Shown here: one piece after another, positions 33,713 to 45,403 of the stretch
How the letters are laid out: every line of letters starts with the position of its first letter
Position numbering within the stretch: the first letter of the stretch is position 1
Assembly (NCBI GenBank): GCA_902584915.1
Contig: CACIBQ010000003.1
Location: forward strand, 1 to 51,201
DNA length: 51,201 nucleotides
Reading direction: 5' to 3'
Source: an uncultured Pelagibacteraceae bacterium
GTDB lineage: Bacteria; Pseudomonadota; Alphaproteobacteria; Pelagibacterales; Pelagibacteraceae
Translations under genes and position numbers: made by a program
The notes under the pieces: generated by a model
What the model was told of the DNA's origin: nothing
Seen by the model: only the letters and a program-made list of their open reading frames with translations
Database searches by the model: none

Positions 33713-35099
33713 AAAATTTTCTACTTTTTTCATAATATTTTTATTTTCATTAAATTTTAAAAGTTATGCTAAAGATTATCCAGGATCATTTGCTGACTTA
33801 TCAGAAAAGTTAATGCCATCAGTAGTTAACATTTCTACAACTCAAATAATAACTACTAGAACAAATCCATTTCCATTTGAATTTCCTCCAGGATCTCCAT
33901 TTGGAGATATGTTTAGAGATTTCGGAGAAGAACAACAAAGAAGAACTAATGCATTAGGATCAGGTTTTATAATTGATAAAGATGGAATAGTAGTAACTAA
34001 TAACCATGTAATTCAGGGAGCGGAAGATATTTTTGTAACAGTTAATGGCCAAAAAGAATATGCTGCAGAAATAATTGGTGAAGACCCCTTGTCGGATATT
34101 GCAGTTTTAAAAATAAAATCAGATGAAAAATTTACTCCTGTTAAATTAGGAGATTCCGATAGTGCTAGAGTAGGTGATTGGGTAATTGCAATAGGTAATC
34201 CATTTGGCTTAGGAGGAACAGTAACTTCCGGAATAATTTCAGCAAGAAATCGAAGCATAGGTCTTTCAAGATATGAAGATTATATTCAAACGGACGCTTC
34301 AATTAATTCTGGAAATTCAGGTGGACCATTATTTGATATGAACGGAGATGTTATTGGCATCAACACAGCAATTCTTGGTCAATCAGGATCTATCGGGATT
34401 GGTTTTGCAATTCCATCTAACAGTGCAAAGAAAGTAATTGATCAATTAATTGAATTTGGAGAAACAAAAAGAGGATGGCTTGGTGTAAGAATTCAAATCG
34501 TAACAAAAGAAATTGCTACAGAAGAAAATTTAGATAAACCAAGAGGCGCATTAGTTATAAGTGTTGCTGAAGGAAGTCCTTCAGATAAAGGAGGAATAAA
34601 ATCTGGAGATATTATTTTAGAATTTGATGGAAGAATAATTAATGAAATGACAGAACTGCCAAAAATAGTAGCTGAAACCGAAGTTGGATCTACTGTTGAT
34701 GTAAAAGTTTGGAGAAACAAAAGGGAAGTTATTAAAAAAATAAAACTTGGCAGACTAGAAACTTCAGAAGACTTTAATATTTTAGAAGAAAAACCAAAAT
34801 ATACTTCAATTGAAGGTTTAAAAATAAAAGTAAAACCATTAGATAAAAAATATATAGAATTACGTAAATTACCAAAAGACACAAAAGGTGTAGTGATTAC
34901 TCAAATTGATTCCGACAGTCCAATAAATTACTTAAATGTTGAAAATATTATTATCGAAGCCGGAGGAATAAAAATTAAAACAGTTGGAGATTTAAAAAAT
35001 ATCGTAAATGCAGCTTTAAAAAAATCAGAAAAAAAAATAGATATAGTAATAATTAATAATCAAAACCAAAAAAGATCAATTGGTGTTAAACTAGATTAA
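33705..35099 (+). CDS. degP: DegP/DegQ-family periplasmic serine protease
   Basis: Signal peptide; catalytic regions VVTNNHVIQGA, LSDIAVLKI, NSGNSGGPLF; PDZ domains. Confidence 0.95.
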   Translation: MFKKFSTFFIIFLFSLNFKSYAKDYPGSFADLSEKLMPSVVNISTTQIITTRTNPFPFEFPPGSPFGDMFRDFGEEQQRRTNALGSGFIIDKDGIVVTNNHVIQGAEDIFVTVNGQKEYAAEIIGEDPLSDIAVLKIKSDEKFTPVKLGDSDSARVGDWVIAIGNPFGLGGTVTSGIISARNRSIGLSRYEDYIQTDASINSGNSGGPLFDMNGDVIGINTAILGQSGSIGIGFAIPSNSAKKVIDQLIEFGETKRGWLGVRIQIVTKEIATEENLDKPRGALVISVAEGSPSDKGGIKSGDIILEFDGRIINEMTELPKIVAETEVGSTVDVKVWRNKREVIKKIKLGRLETSEDFNILEEKPKYTSIEGLKIKVKPLDKKYIELRKLPKDTKGVVITQIDSDSPINYLNVENIIIEAGGIKIKTVGDLKNIVNAALKKSEKKIDIVIINNQNQKRSIGVKLD

Positions 35100-35101
35100 A
35101 A

Positions 35102-36016
35102 ATGGACCTTAAGTCCAAAATAATTTTAATTTCGGGTCCAACTGCTTCGGGAAAATCAAATTTTGCGATAAATTTAGCAAAAAAAGTAAAAGGAGAAATA
35201 ATTAATGCAGATAGTATGCAAGTATATAGAGAACTAAGAATATTAACTGCAAGACCAAATATTAAAGAACAAAAAAAAATTAAACATCATTTATATGGCT
35301 TTATAAGCATAAAAAGAAAATTCTCTACTGGTCAATGGTTAAAATTTGCATCAAAAAAAATAAAAGAAATTCAAAAAAGAAAAAAAATCCCTATACTGGT
35401 TGGTGGGACTGGTCTATATTTTAAATCTTTAATAGATGGTTTAGTTAAAATTCCAAAAATATCTTTAGAAAAAAGAAAAAGTATAATTAATCTCCAAAAA
35501 AAAATTGGTCAAAAAATTTTTTATCAAAAATTAATTCAACTAGACCCAAAAATAAAAAAAATTGTAAATATTAATGATATTCAGAGATCTATTAGAGCTT
35601 ATGAGGTAAAAAAATTTACAAAAAAATCTTTAGTAGATTGGCATAAAAGTACAAAATCGCTTTATAATAAAAATGATTTTGTAAAATTATATTTGGATTG
35701 CCCCAGAGATATTCTTTTAGATAGAATAAAAAAACGAACATACAGCATGTTGTTAAGCGGTGGAATTAACGAGGTTAAAAAAATTAAAAAAATAAAAGTG
35801 CCTATCAACAATAGCTCAATTAAAATAATAGGGGTTAATGAGATAAAAAATCTTTTAAATAAATATCAAAATATCAATCAAACTAATGAGCATATAATTA
35901 TAAAAACACGGCAATATGCTAAAAGACAAGCTACATGGGCCAGAGGGCAAATGAAAGATTGGAAATCAATAAGCGCTTTAGAGACAAAATTACCCCTAAA
36001 AAAATTATTTAATTAA
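35102..36016 (+). CDS. miaA: tRNA dimethylallyltransferase
   Basis: ISGPTASGKSNFAINLA; NADSMQVYRELRILTARP; GGTGLYFKSLIDGL. Confidence 0.96.
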   Translation: MDLKSKIILISGPTASGKSNFAINLAKKVKGEIINADSMQVYRELRILTARPNIKEQKKIKHHLYGFISIKRKFSTGQWLKFASKKIKEIQKRKKIPILVGGTGLYFKSLIDGLVKIPKISLEKRKSIINLQKKIGQKIFYQKLIQLDPKIKKIVNINDIQRSIRAYEVKKFTKKSLVDWHKSTKSLYNKNDFVKLYLDCPRDILLDRIKKRTYSMLLSGGINEVKKIKKIKVPINNSSIKIIGVNEIKNLLNKYQNINQTNEHIIIKTRQYAKRQATWARGQMKDWKSISALETKLPLKKLFN

Positions 36017-36062
36017 CCAGTAGAACTTGACCTATGAGCACAACTTCAGCTAGATTAGCTAA

Positions 36063-37829
36063 ATGTCAAAATTGTATTCAGGAGCTGAAATAGTATTTAA
36101 ATGTTTGCAAGACCAGGATGTCGAAGTCATATTTGGTTATCCAGGGGGAGCAGTTCTTCCAATTTATGATGAACTAAAAAATTTTAAATCAATAAAACAT
36201 TATTTGGTAAGACATGAACAAGGTGCAGGACATGCAGCAGAAGGTTATGCAAGATCAACTGGAAGACCAGGTGTTTTATTAGTTACATCTGGACCAGGAG
36301 CTACCAACGCAGTAACTGCTTTGACAGATGCATACATGGATTCAGTTCCGTTAGTTTGCATTACAGGACAGGTGCCAACTCATTTAATAGGGACTGATGC
36401 CTTTCAAGAGTGTGATACAACTGGTATCACTAGACCTTGTACAAAACATAATTGGTTAGTTAAAGATGTTGAAGATTTATCAAAAACTATTCATAAAGCT
36501 TTTGAAGTAGCAACAACAGGAAGACCAGGTCCAGTATTAGTTGATATTCCAAAAGATGTTCAATTTCAAAAGACAGGTTACACAAAATTTACATCACAAA
36601 AAAAACTTAACGGTAAAACTCATAATAATTTTTCAAAAAAGGAAATTGATGAATTAATTAAATTAATGAGCAAATCATCAAAACCAATATTTTATACTGG
36701 GGGTGGAGTTGTGAACTCTGGTCCAAGAGCAAGTGAACTTTTAAGAGAGCTTGTAGATTTGACAGGTTTTCCAATTACTTCAACATTACAAGGTCTTGGA
36801 TCATTTCCAGGGAATGATAACCAATTTTTAGGAATGCTTGGTATGCACGGCTCTTACGAAGCAAATAATGCTATGCATGATTGTGATTTGATGATTAACA
36901 TTGGGGCGAGATTTGATGATAGAATTACAGGAAAGATAGATGAATTTTCACCTAATTCAAAAAAAGTTCATATAGACATTGATCCCTCATCGATTAATAA
37001 AAATGTAAAAGTTGATTTACCAATTGTAGGAGATGTAGCTGAAGTTATTGGATCAACAATAAAAACTATAAAGAAAGTGAAACCAAATTTTGCAAAATCA
37101 AATAAACAAAAGATATCTAAATGGTGGGAAAAAATCCAAAAATGGAGATCTGTAAATTCATTCAATTTTATAAATAGTTCTGAGACCATAAAACCTCAAT
37201 ATGCTATTCAGAGACTTTATGAACTAACTAAAAATAAAGACACTTATGTAACTACCGAAGTAGGTCAGCACCAGATGTGGGCCGCACAACATTATAAGTT
37301 CAATAAGCCTAATCGATGGATGACTTCGGGAGGTCTAGGCACCATGGGATATGGTTTGCCAGCGGCTGTAGGAGTTCAGGTGGCTCACCCAAATAAACTA
37401 GTTATTGATATTGCAGGAGAAGCATCTGTATTAATGACAATGCAAGAAATGTCTACCGCGGTTCAATATAGCTTGCCAATAAAAATTTTTATTTTAAACA
37501 ATGAATACATGGGAATGGTTAGACAATGGCAAGAACTACTTCATGATAAAAATTATTCTGAAAGTTATACTGCTGCGCTTCCAGATTTTGTAAAATTAGC
37601 TGAGGCTTACGGATGCGTTGGAATGCGAGCAACAAAACCTGAAGAATTAGATGATAAAATTATTGAAATGATTAATACAGATAGGCCAGTTATATTTGAT
37701 TGTTTGGTTGATAAACAGGAAAATTGTTTCCCGATGATACCTTCAGGAAAGCCTCATAATCAAATGCTTTTAGGACCAAAAGATCAAAAAGAAAAAAAAA
37801 TTACTGGGAAAGGAAAGACATTGGTTTAA
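36063..37829 (+). CDS. ilvB: Acetolactate synthase large subunit
   Basis: VIFGYPGGAVLPIYDEL; HEQGAGHAAEGYARSTGRPGV; thiamine diphosphate domain. Confidence 0.97.
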   Translation: MSKLYSGAEIVFKCLQDQDVEVIFGYPGGAVLPIYDELKNFKSIKHYLVRHEQGAGHAAEGYARSTGRPGVLLVTSGPGATNAVTALTDAYMDSVPLVCITGQVPTHLIGTDAFQECDTTGITRPCTKHNWLVKDVEDLSKTIHKAFEVATTGRPGPVLVDIPKDVQFQKTGYTKFTSQKKLNGKTHNNFSKKEIDELIKLMSKSSKPIFYTGGGVVNSGPRASELLRELVDLTGFPITSTLQGLGSFPGNDNQFLGMLGMHGSYEANNAMHDCDLMINIGARFDDRITGKIDEFSPNSKKVHIDIDPSSINKNVKVDLPIVGDVAEVIGSTIKTIKKVKPNFAKSNKQKISKWWEKIQKWRSVNSFNFINSSETIKPQYAIQRLYELTKNKDTYVTTEVGQHQMWAAQHYKFNKPNRWMTSGGLGTMGYGLPAAVGVQVAHPNKLVIDIAGEASVLMTMQEMSTAVQYSLPIKIFILNNEYMGMVRQWQELLHDKNYSESYTAALPDFVKLAEAYGCVGMRATKPEELDDKIIEMINTDRPVIFDCLVDKQENCFPMIPSGKPHNQMLLGPKDQKEKKITGKGKTLV

Positions 37830-38377
37830 TGGGCAAATCGAGATCAGCATATAGTATTCCAGGAAAACAAGGCAAATATGATACACATATCATTGTAGTC
37901 TGGGTAGATAATGAAGCAGGAGTTTTAGCAAGAGTTGTTGGACTCTTTTCAGGGCGAGGTTACAATATTGAATCATTAGCTGTGGCAGAAGTTGATCCAA
38001 AATTAAACATTTCAAGAATAACAATAGTTACAACTGGAACACCTCAAGTAATAGAACAAATAAAATTACAATTAAAAAAACTTGTACCTGTTCATAAAGT
38101 TGCAGATTTTAAAAGAGAAGATAAAAAAGTAATTTTTAAAGAAATGGCTTTATTTAAGGTAGTTGGAAATAGTTCCAAAAAAGAAAAAGCTTTAAAAGCT
38201 TGTAAAAAATATAATCCGGTAATATTGGACAAGACAAATAAATCATACGTGATACAAATAACTGCTTTAAGAAAAGAAATAGATATAATGTCAAAAAATC
38301 TAAAAAAATTTGGTTTAATAAGTGTGTCAAGAACAGGTGCAGTGGCAATGACCAGGGGTTCAGAAGTTTTTAAATAA
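37829..38377 (+). CDS. ilvH: Acetolactate synthase small subunit
   Basis: ACT domain: NEAGVLARVVGLFSGRGYNIESLAV. Confidence 0.97.
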   Translation: MGKSRSAYSIPGKQGKYDTHIIVVWVDNEAGVLARVVGLFSGRGYNIESLAVAEVDPKLNISRITIVTTGTPQVIEQIKLQLKKLVPVHKVADFKREDKKVIFKEMALFKVVGNSSKKEKALKACKKYNPVILDKTNKSYVIQITALRKEIDIMSKNLKKFGLISVSRTGAVAMTRGSEVFK

Positions 38378-39418
<1,041 letters not shown>

Positions 39419-39509
39419 TTTTTAAGTATCATTTTTTTGCGTAAAAGTTTTATTTTATTTTGCAATCTGAACGAGAGGTTGTATTATAACCAGCATAAAA
39501 CTTACAACT

Positions 39510-41096
39510 ATGACTGATAAAAACAGAGTTTATATTTTTGATACGACCATGCGTGATGGTGAACAGTCGCCTGGCGCATCAATGAGTTTGGAAGAAAAAA
39601 TTCAAATAGCTAGAGTATTAGATGAACTAGGAGTGGATATTATTGAGGCAGGATTTCCAATAGCTTCTCCAGGTGACTTTGAGGCAGTTACAGAAGTTAG
39701 CAAAGTTGTTAAAAATTCTATACCCGCTGGTCTAGCCAGGCATTCAAAAAAAGATATTGATAGATGTTACGAAGCACTAAAACATTCTCCAAGATTTAGA
39801 ATTCATACTTTTATTTCAACAAGTCCACTTCATATGAAGCACAAATTAAATAAAACACCAGAACAAGTTTATGAGTCAATCAAAGAACATGTAACACATG
39901 CAAGAAAATATACAGATGATGTAGAGTGGTCTTGCGAAGACGGAACAAGAACTGATATGGATTACATGTGTAAGACAGTTGAACTTGCCATTAAATGTGG
40001 AGCTAAAACTATAAATATTCCTGATACAGTTGGATATACTGTTCCATCAGAGTTTACAAAAATTATTCAAACATTGATAAACAAAGTCTCAAATATTGAT
40101 AAAGCTATACTGTCTACTCATTGTCACAATGATTTAGGACTGGCTGTTGCAAATTCTTTGGCAGGCGTTCAAGCAGGCGCAAGACAAATTGAATGTACTA
40201 TTAACGGAATCGGTGAAAGAGCTGGAAATGCAGCTCTTGAAGAAGTTGTGATGGCGATGAAAACTAGACCAGACCTCATGCCATACAAAACAGGAATTAA
40301 CACAAAACTTTTAAGTAAAGCATCAAAAATAGTTTCAAATGCAACAGGTTTTCCAGTTCAATATAACAAAGCTATCGTTGGGAAAAATGCATTTGCACAT
40401 GAATCAGGAATTCACCAAGATGGAATGCTTAAAAATAGACAAACATATGAAATTATGACTCCCGAAAGCGTTGGTGTTAAACAAACATCATTAGTAATGG
40501 GAAAACATTCTGGAAGACATGCGTTTAAAGATAAATTAACAAGCTTAGGCTATGTAGATGTAACTGATGATATTGTTGAAAATGCATTTGGAAAATTTAA
40601 AGTTTTAGCTGATAAGAAAAAACACGTTTATGATGAAGATATAATAGCATTGGTTGATGATAGTTTAATTGTCGACAATAAAGTTAATGCAATAACTTTA
40701 AAATCATTAAAAGTATTTGCTGGAACAGGCGAACCTCAAAGAGCAGATATGACGCTAGATGTTTTTGGCGAAGTTAAAGATGCTACTGAGACAGGAGATG
40801 GTCCAGTTGATGCAATATTTAAATGTATTAAAACTTTATATCCTCATGATATAAATCTACAACTATATCAAGTACATGCAGTAACAGAGGGGACAGATGC
40901 TCAAGCGACTGTGAGTGTTCGTATTGAAGAAAATGGCAAAACAACAGTTGGCCAAGCAGCAGACACTGATACATTAGTTGCTTCTGCAAATGCTTATATT
41001 AATGCTTTAAATAAAATGATTATAAAAAGAGACAAAACAGCTCCAGATAATCCTAAGATTTTTGGAGAATATGAAAATAAAGTAAGGGGAATATAA
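39510..41096 (+). CDS. leuA: 2-isopropylmalate synthase
   Basis: DTTMRDGEQSPGASMS; LSTHCHNDLGLAVANSLAGVQAGARQIECTINGIGERAGN. Confidence 0.97.
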   Translation: MTDKNRVYIFDTTMRDGEQSPGASMSLEEKIQIARVLDELGVDIIEAGFPIASPGDFEAVTEVSKVVKNSIPAGLARHSKKDIDRCYEALKHSPRFRIHTFISTSPLHMKHKLNKTPEQVYESIKEHVTHARKYTDDVEWSCEDGTRTDMDYMCKTVELAIKCGAKTINIPDTVGYTVPSEFTKIIQTLINKVSNIDKAILSTHCHNDLGLAVANSLAGVQAGARQIECTINGIGERAGNAALEEVVMAMKTRPDLMPYKTGINTKLLSKASKIVSNATGFPVQYNKAIVGKNAFAHESGIHQDGMLKNRQTYEIMTPESVGVKQTSLVMGKHSGRHAFKDKLTSLGYVDVTDDIVENAFGKFKVLADKKKHVYDEDIIALVDDSLIVDNKVNAITLKSLKVFAGTGEPQRADMTLDVFGEVKDATETGDGPVDAIFKCIKTLYPHDINLQLYQVHAVTEGTDAQATVSVRIEENGKTTVGQAADTDTLVASANAYINALNKMIIKRDKTAPDNPKIFGEYENKVRGI

Positions 41097-41097
41097 T

Positions 41098-42132
41098 ATG
41101 GGAATGTTTAGTAAGATTACGGGAATATGGTCTCAAGATATGGCTATAGACTTAGGTACAGCAAATACACTTGTTGTATTAAAAACTAAAGGTGTAGTTT
41201 TAAATGAACCTTCAGTTGTTGCTGTGGCAGATAATAAAGGAAAAAAAACAGTTTTAGCTGTAGGTGATGAAGCAAAAACAATGCTTGGAAGAACACCGGG
41301 AAATATTCAAGCTATAAGACCATTGAGAGATGGAGTAATTGCAGACTTTATCGTTACTGAAGAAATGATTAAACATTTTATTAAAAAAGTTCATAAAGGT
41401 AGTTCATTTGCAAATCCTAGAATATTAATTTGTGTTCCAACAGGATCAACACCAGTCGAAAGAAAAGCAATTCAAGACAGTGCACTAGCCGCAGGAGCAA
41501 GAAAAGTTCAATTAATTGAAGAGCCAATTGCAGCAGCTATTGGAGCTGGTCTTCCAATTTCAGAAGCAACAGGTTCAATGGTAATAGATATCGGCGGTGG
41601 AACAACTGAGATAGCAGTTATGTCATTAGGTGGTGTTGTTTACTCTAGATCATTAAGAATAGCAGGTGATGCAATGGATGTAGCTTTGCAAAATTATATG
41701 AGAGAAGAATATAATTTATTAATTGGAGATAGTACTGCAGAAAAAATAAAAAAAGAAGTAGGAACAGCCATACCAACGAACACTAATAAATATCCTGTAA
41801 AAGGTAGAGATATTAGATCTGGTACACCAAAAGAAATTAATGTAACTGAGGAAGATACAGCGGCAGCTTTAAATCCAATATTAAAAGAAATGATAGGTGG
41901 AATTAAAATGGCTTTAGAAAACACGCCACCGGAACTTTCGGCTGACTTGGTTGACATGGGATTAACATTAACAGGAGGCGGCGCTCTGTTAAAAAATATT
42001 GATAAAAGATTTTCCAAAGAAACTGGTCTACCTGTGCATATCGCCGAGGATCCTTTAGCATGTGTTGCTATTGGAACAGGAAAAGCATTAGACCAAGAGG
42101 AAACATTTTCTTCAATGCTTACAGAGTATTAA
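41098..42132 (+). CDS. mreB: Rod shape-determining protein MreB
   Basis: MAIDLGTANTLVV; VIDIGGGTTEIAVMSLGG. Confidence 0.98.
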   Translation: MGMFSKITGIWSQDMAIDLGTANTLVVLKTKGVVLNEPSVVAVADNKGKKTVLAVGDEAKTMLGRTPGNIQAIRPLRDGVIADFIVTEEMIKHFIKKVHKGSSFANPRILICVPTGSTPVERKAIQDSALAAGARKVQLIEEPIAAAIGAGLPISEATGSMVIDIGGGTTEIAVMSLGGVVYSRSLRIAGDAMDVALQNYMREEYNLLIGDSTAEKIKKEVGTAIPTNTNKYPVKGRDIRSGTPKEINVTEEDTAAALNPILKEMIGGIKMALENTPPELSADLVDMGLTLTGGGALLKNIDKRFSKETGLPVHIAEDPLACVAIGTGKALDQEETFSSMLTEY

Positions 42133-42137
42133 GATAA

Positions 42138-42980
42138 ATGGCATCAGGCAGAGATGACTTTATAATTGCCGTTAGATCTGCCTTTTTAAAAAAAAGTAAC
42201 AAACAACAATTTTCCCTATTAGCACTAATTTTATTTTCAATTTTTCTTATTTTTTTGTCCAACTTAAATTTTGTCGGAATTAAATATGTTAAAATAACTA
42301 TTAACGAAGTTACATACAGACTTTCAGCAGTAATTAGTTACCCTGAAAAAAAAATAAACGATTCATTTAGTTTTTTAGAAGAGTATTTTAATGTTTATAA
42401 AGTAAATCAAAATTTAAAAGATGAAATAGATCAATTAAATATCAAAAATTTAAATTTTATTTTTCTTGAAAATGAAAATAAAAAATTGAAAGAAATTATT
42501 GGTGAAAATACAAATATTTCAGAAGGGATTATTTCAAAGGTTTTGATTGATAAAGATGGTCAATTTCTAAAATCAATTATTTTAAACAAAGGCAGCAAAG
42601 ATGGAATAAAGAAAGGGATGGTTGTCTTAGAAAAAAATTATCTTGTAGGACAGATTATTGAGGTGAACTTTGCAACGTCTAGAGCAATTTTAATTTCAGA
42701 TTTAAATAGTAATATTCCAGTTGTATTAGAGCCAGGTAGCTTTCAATCTGTTTTAAGTGGTACAGGTAAAGAGTTTGGAAAAATTAAATATTCAAAAAAT
42801 AAATTGATTTTAGATGAAGAAACCATTGTTTACACCTCTGGTTTAGGTGGAAATTTTAAAGCAGGTTTACCAGTGGGTAAAATTAATAATGAGATAGAAG
42901 ATTTAGCAGTAGAATTTTTCTCTGATTTATCTCAATTATCGTACGTTAAAGTTAGATCGATAGAAAGCAATGTAGACTAA
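42138..42980 (+). CDS. mreC: Rod shape-determining protein MreC
   Basis: TM + coiled coil + beta domain (GMVVLEKNYLVGQIIEV); follows mreB. Confidence 0.94.
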   Translation: MASGRDDFIIAVRSAFLKKSNKQQFSLLALILFSIFLIFLSNLNFVGIKYVKITINEVTYRLSAVISYPEKKINDSFSFLEEYFNVYKVNQNLKDEIDQLNIKNLNFIFLENENKKLKEIIGENTNISEGIISKVLIDKDGQFLKSIILNKGSKDGIKKGMVVLEKNYLVGQIIEVNFATSRAILISDLNSNIPVVLEPGSFQSVLSGTGKEFGKIKYSKNKLILDEETIVYTSGLGGNFKAGLPVGKINNEIEDLAVEFFSDLSQLSYVKVRSIESNVD

Positions 42981-42981
42981 G

Positions 42982-43482
42982 ATGGTTCAAAAAAAAATAA
43001 ATTTTAAAGCTAGATTATTTAAATACTTACCATTGATTTTGTTATATTTTTCAGTTTTAAATGAATTAGATGTAGATGTTCCGATATTTGGTTTAATATC
43101 ATTTAATCTACCTTTTATTATTATATTTTATTGGAGTTTAAAAGATCCAGATCATATTGGTAATGGATTAATTTTTATTTCAGGCATTTTTAATGACGTT
43201 ACATTGGGTTACCCAATAGGTGTAAGCTCGTTCATATATTTAACAATAATTGCTTTTGCTTCCTATCTTCGAAATATAACTTTAAGACCCAATATATATA
43301 AAGACTCAATTGTATTTTTAATTGCAATATTATTTGCAAATTCTGTAAATGCATCAATATTAAGTTTTATATTTTCAATCGAAATTAATTATTTTGTAAT
43401 AACAGTTAATATTACATTTACATTTTTGCTATACTTTTTATTTGCAAGAATGTTTAATTATTTAAAAACTACGAATATTTAA
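42982..43482 (+). CDS. mreD: Rod shape-determining protein MreD
   Basis: Small polytopic membrane protein in the mreBCD-mrdA-rodA operon. Confidence 0.88.
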   Translation: MVQKKINFKARLFKYLPLILLYFSVLNELDVDVPIFGLISFNLPFIIIFYWSLKDPDHIGNGLIFISGIFNDVTLGYPIGVSSFIYLTIIAFASYLRNITLRPNIYKDSIVFLIAILFANSVNASILSFIFSIEINYFVITVNITFTFLLYFLFARMFNYLKTTNI

Positions 43483-43483
43483 A

Positions 43484-45403
43484 ATGCTTGGTGATGGAAT
43501 TGGATCAAATATAAGAAAATCAAAGTTGATAAATAGACGAATGTTTATTGCCTCGACAGCTAAAGCTGTTATTTTTTTTGGCATTGTGACTCGTTTATTT
43601 TATTTACAAGTTGAGCAAAATAAAAAATACTTAACACTTTCAGATAAAAACAGAATAAGAGAGAATAAACTTCCACCAATAAGAGGAGAATTTAAAGATT
43701 ATTTTGGTAAAACTATTGCTGGAAATTTAGATGTTTATGAACTCCATGTTATACCAGAGCAAGTTGAAGATTTTCGGATATTAATTACAAGGGTAAAACA
43801 AATATTAAATCTTACTGATAAAGATGTTAATAATATTTATAATCTAAAAAATAAACAAAAGCCTTGGGAAACTATTATTATTTCAGATAATTTAACCTGG
43901 GAAGAATTTTCAAAAATAAATTATTATTTATATGATCTACCAGGTCTAAAACCAATCATAACTGTTGGAAGAAACTATCCTTTTAATGAGAGCTATTCAC
44001 ATGTGCTCGGATATGTTGCTTATGCAAGTAAAGAAGATTTATCTTCAAATGAAATAATTAATGAAAGACATGTCCCTGGACTAAGAGTAGGAAAAAATGG
44101 TCTGGAAAAAACTTTTGAAACACAATTAATTGGCACAAATACCGTTCAAAGGTTTGAAGTTAATGCTTATGGAAAAAGAATCAATCAATTAGAAGTTCAA
44201 AATGGAGATCAAGGGACATCTTTAAGAATTACAATTGATACAAAAATTCAAAATTATACAAGTGAATTACTAGCTGGTGATGCGGGCTCTATAAGCATAA
44301 TGGATATTTATACGGGAGAAATTGTTGCAATGAACTCTTCTCCATCATTTAATCCAAATGATTTTTTATATGGAATTGGTTCAAAAAAATGGAAAGATCT
44401 AAATTCAGATCCATATAAACCTTTAATTAATAAAACTATTTCTGGACTTTATTCACCAGGCTCAACTATTAAACCAATAGTAGCACTGTCTGCTCTAGAG
44501 AATAATATTATTTCTCCTGATTTAAAAGTTAATTGTAAAGGTCACAAGAATCCACTTGAATTATACGGTAGCAAATATCACTGTTGGAAAAAAAAAGGTC
44601 ACGGATATATGTCCTTATCTAATGCAATTAAACAATCATGTGATACATATTTTTATGAAGTATCAAGGTTATTGGGCGTTGATAGATTAAACGAAACTGC
44701 TAGGAAATTTGGACTTGGAGATATTGTTCTCAAAAATTTTTTTGATAATGAAAAAAGAGGTGTTGTTCCGTCTACAAAATGGAAAAAAGAAGCAATAGGT
44801 CAGAATTGGTATTTGGGTGAAACTTTAATTACAGGAATAGGGCAAGGTTATATTCAAACCACGCCACTTCAGCTAACTTTAATGACTGCTCAACTTGCAA
44901 ATGGTGGAAACAAAATTTACCCAACAATCATTCCTGATAATACAAAAAATATTGAACAGATAAAAAGTCAAATGAATAATAACGAAAATTTTACAACTAA
45001 CTACCCATCACTGGTTAGAAATAAAGAAAATGTGAAATTTGTATTAAACGCTATGTTTAGATCAACAAATGAAATTTATGGAACTTCTTATAAATCAAGG
45101 ATTGAAGATCCAAAATACCAATTTGCAGGAAAAACAGGGACTGCTCAAGTAAAAAGAATTACTGAGGCAGAGAGAGAGTTAGATCTAAAACCAGAACAAA
45201 TCCCTTATGAAGAAAGAGATCATGCATGGTTCATTGCATTTGGTCCATATAAAAATCCAAGGTACGCACTAACTGTTTTTGTTGAACATGGTGGCTCAGG
45301 TAGTTCCAAGGCAGCACCAATTGCAAAAAAATTATTTAAAAAATTAATAGACAGGCATGAAGAAAGAGAAAAAATTAGAATAAATGACAGGCTGATTTCA
45401 TGA
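43484..45403 (+). CDS. mrdA: Penicillin-binding protein 2
   Basis: Transpeptidase motifs SPGSTIKP, SCD, KTGTAQ. Confidence 0.97.
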   Translation: MLGDGIGSNIRKSKLINRRMFIASTAKAVIFFGIVTRLFYLQVEQNKKYLTLSDKNRIRENKLPPIRGEFKDYFGKTIAGNLDVYELHVIPEQVEDFRILITRVKQILNLTDKDVNNIYNLKNKQKPWETIIISDNLTWEEFSKINYYLYDLPGLKPIITVGRNYPFNESYSHVLGYVAYASKEDLSSNEIINERHVPGLRVGKNGLEKTFETQLIGTNTVQRFEVNAYGKRINQLEVQNGDQGTSLRITIDTKIQNYTSELLAGDAGSISIMDIYTGEIVAMNSSPSFNPNDFLYGIGSKKWKDLNSDPYKPLINKTISGLYSPGSTIKPIVALSALENNIISPDLKVNCKGHKNPLELYGSKYHCWKKKGHGYMSLSNAIKQSCDTYFYEVSRLLGVDRLNETARKFGLGDIVLKNFFDNEKRGVVPSTKWKKEAIGQNWYLGETLITGIGQGYIQTTPLQLTLMTAQLANGGNKIYPTIIPDNTKNIEQIKSQMNNNENFTTNYPSLVRNKENVKFVLNAMFRSTNEIYGTSYKSRIEDPKYQFAGKTGTAQVKRITEAERELDLKPEQIPYEERDHAWFIAFGPYKNPRYALTVFVEHGGSGSSKAAPIAKKLFKKLIDRHEEREKIRINDRLIS

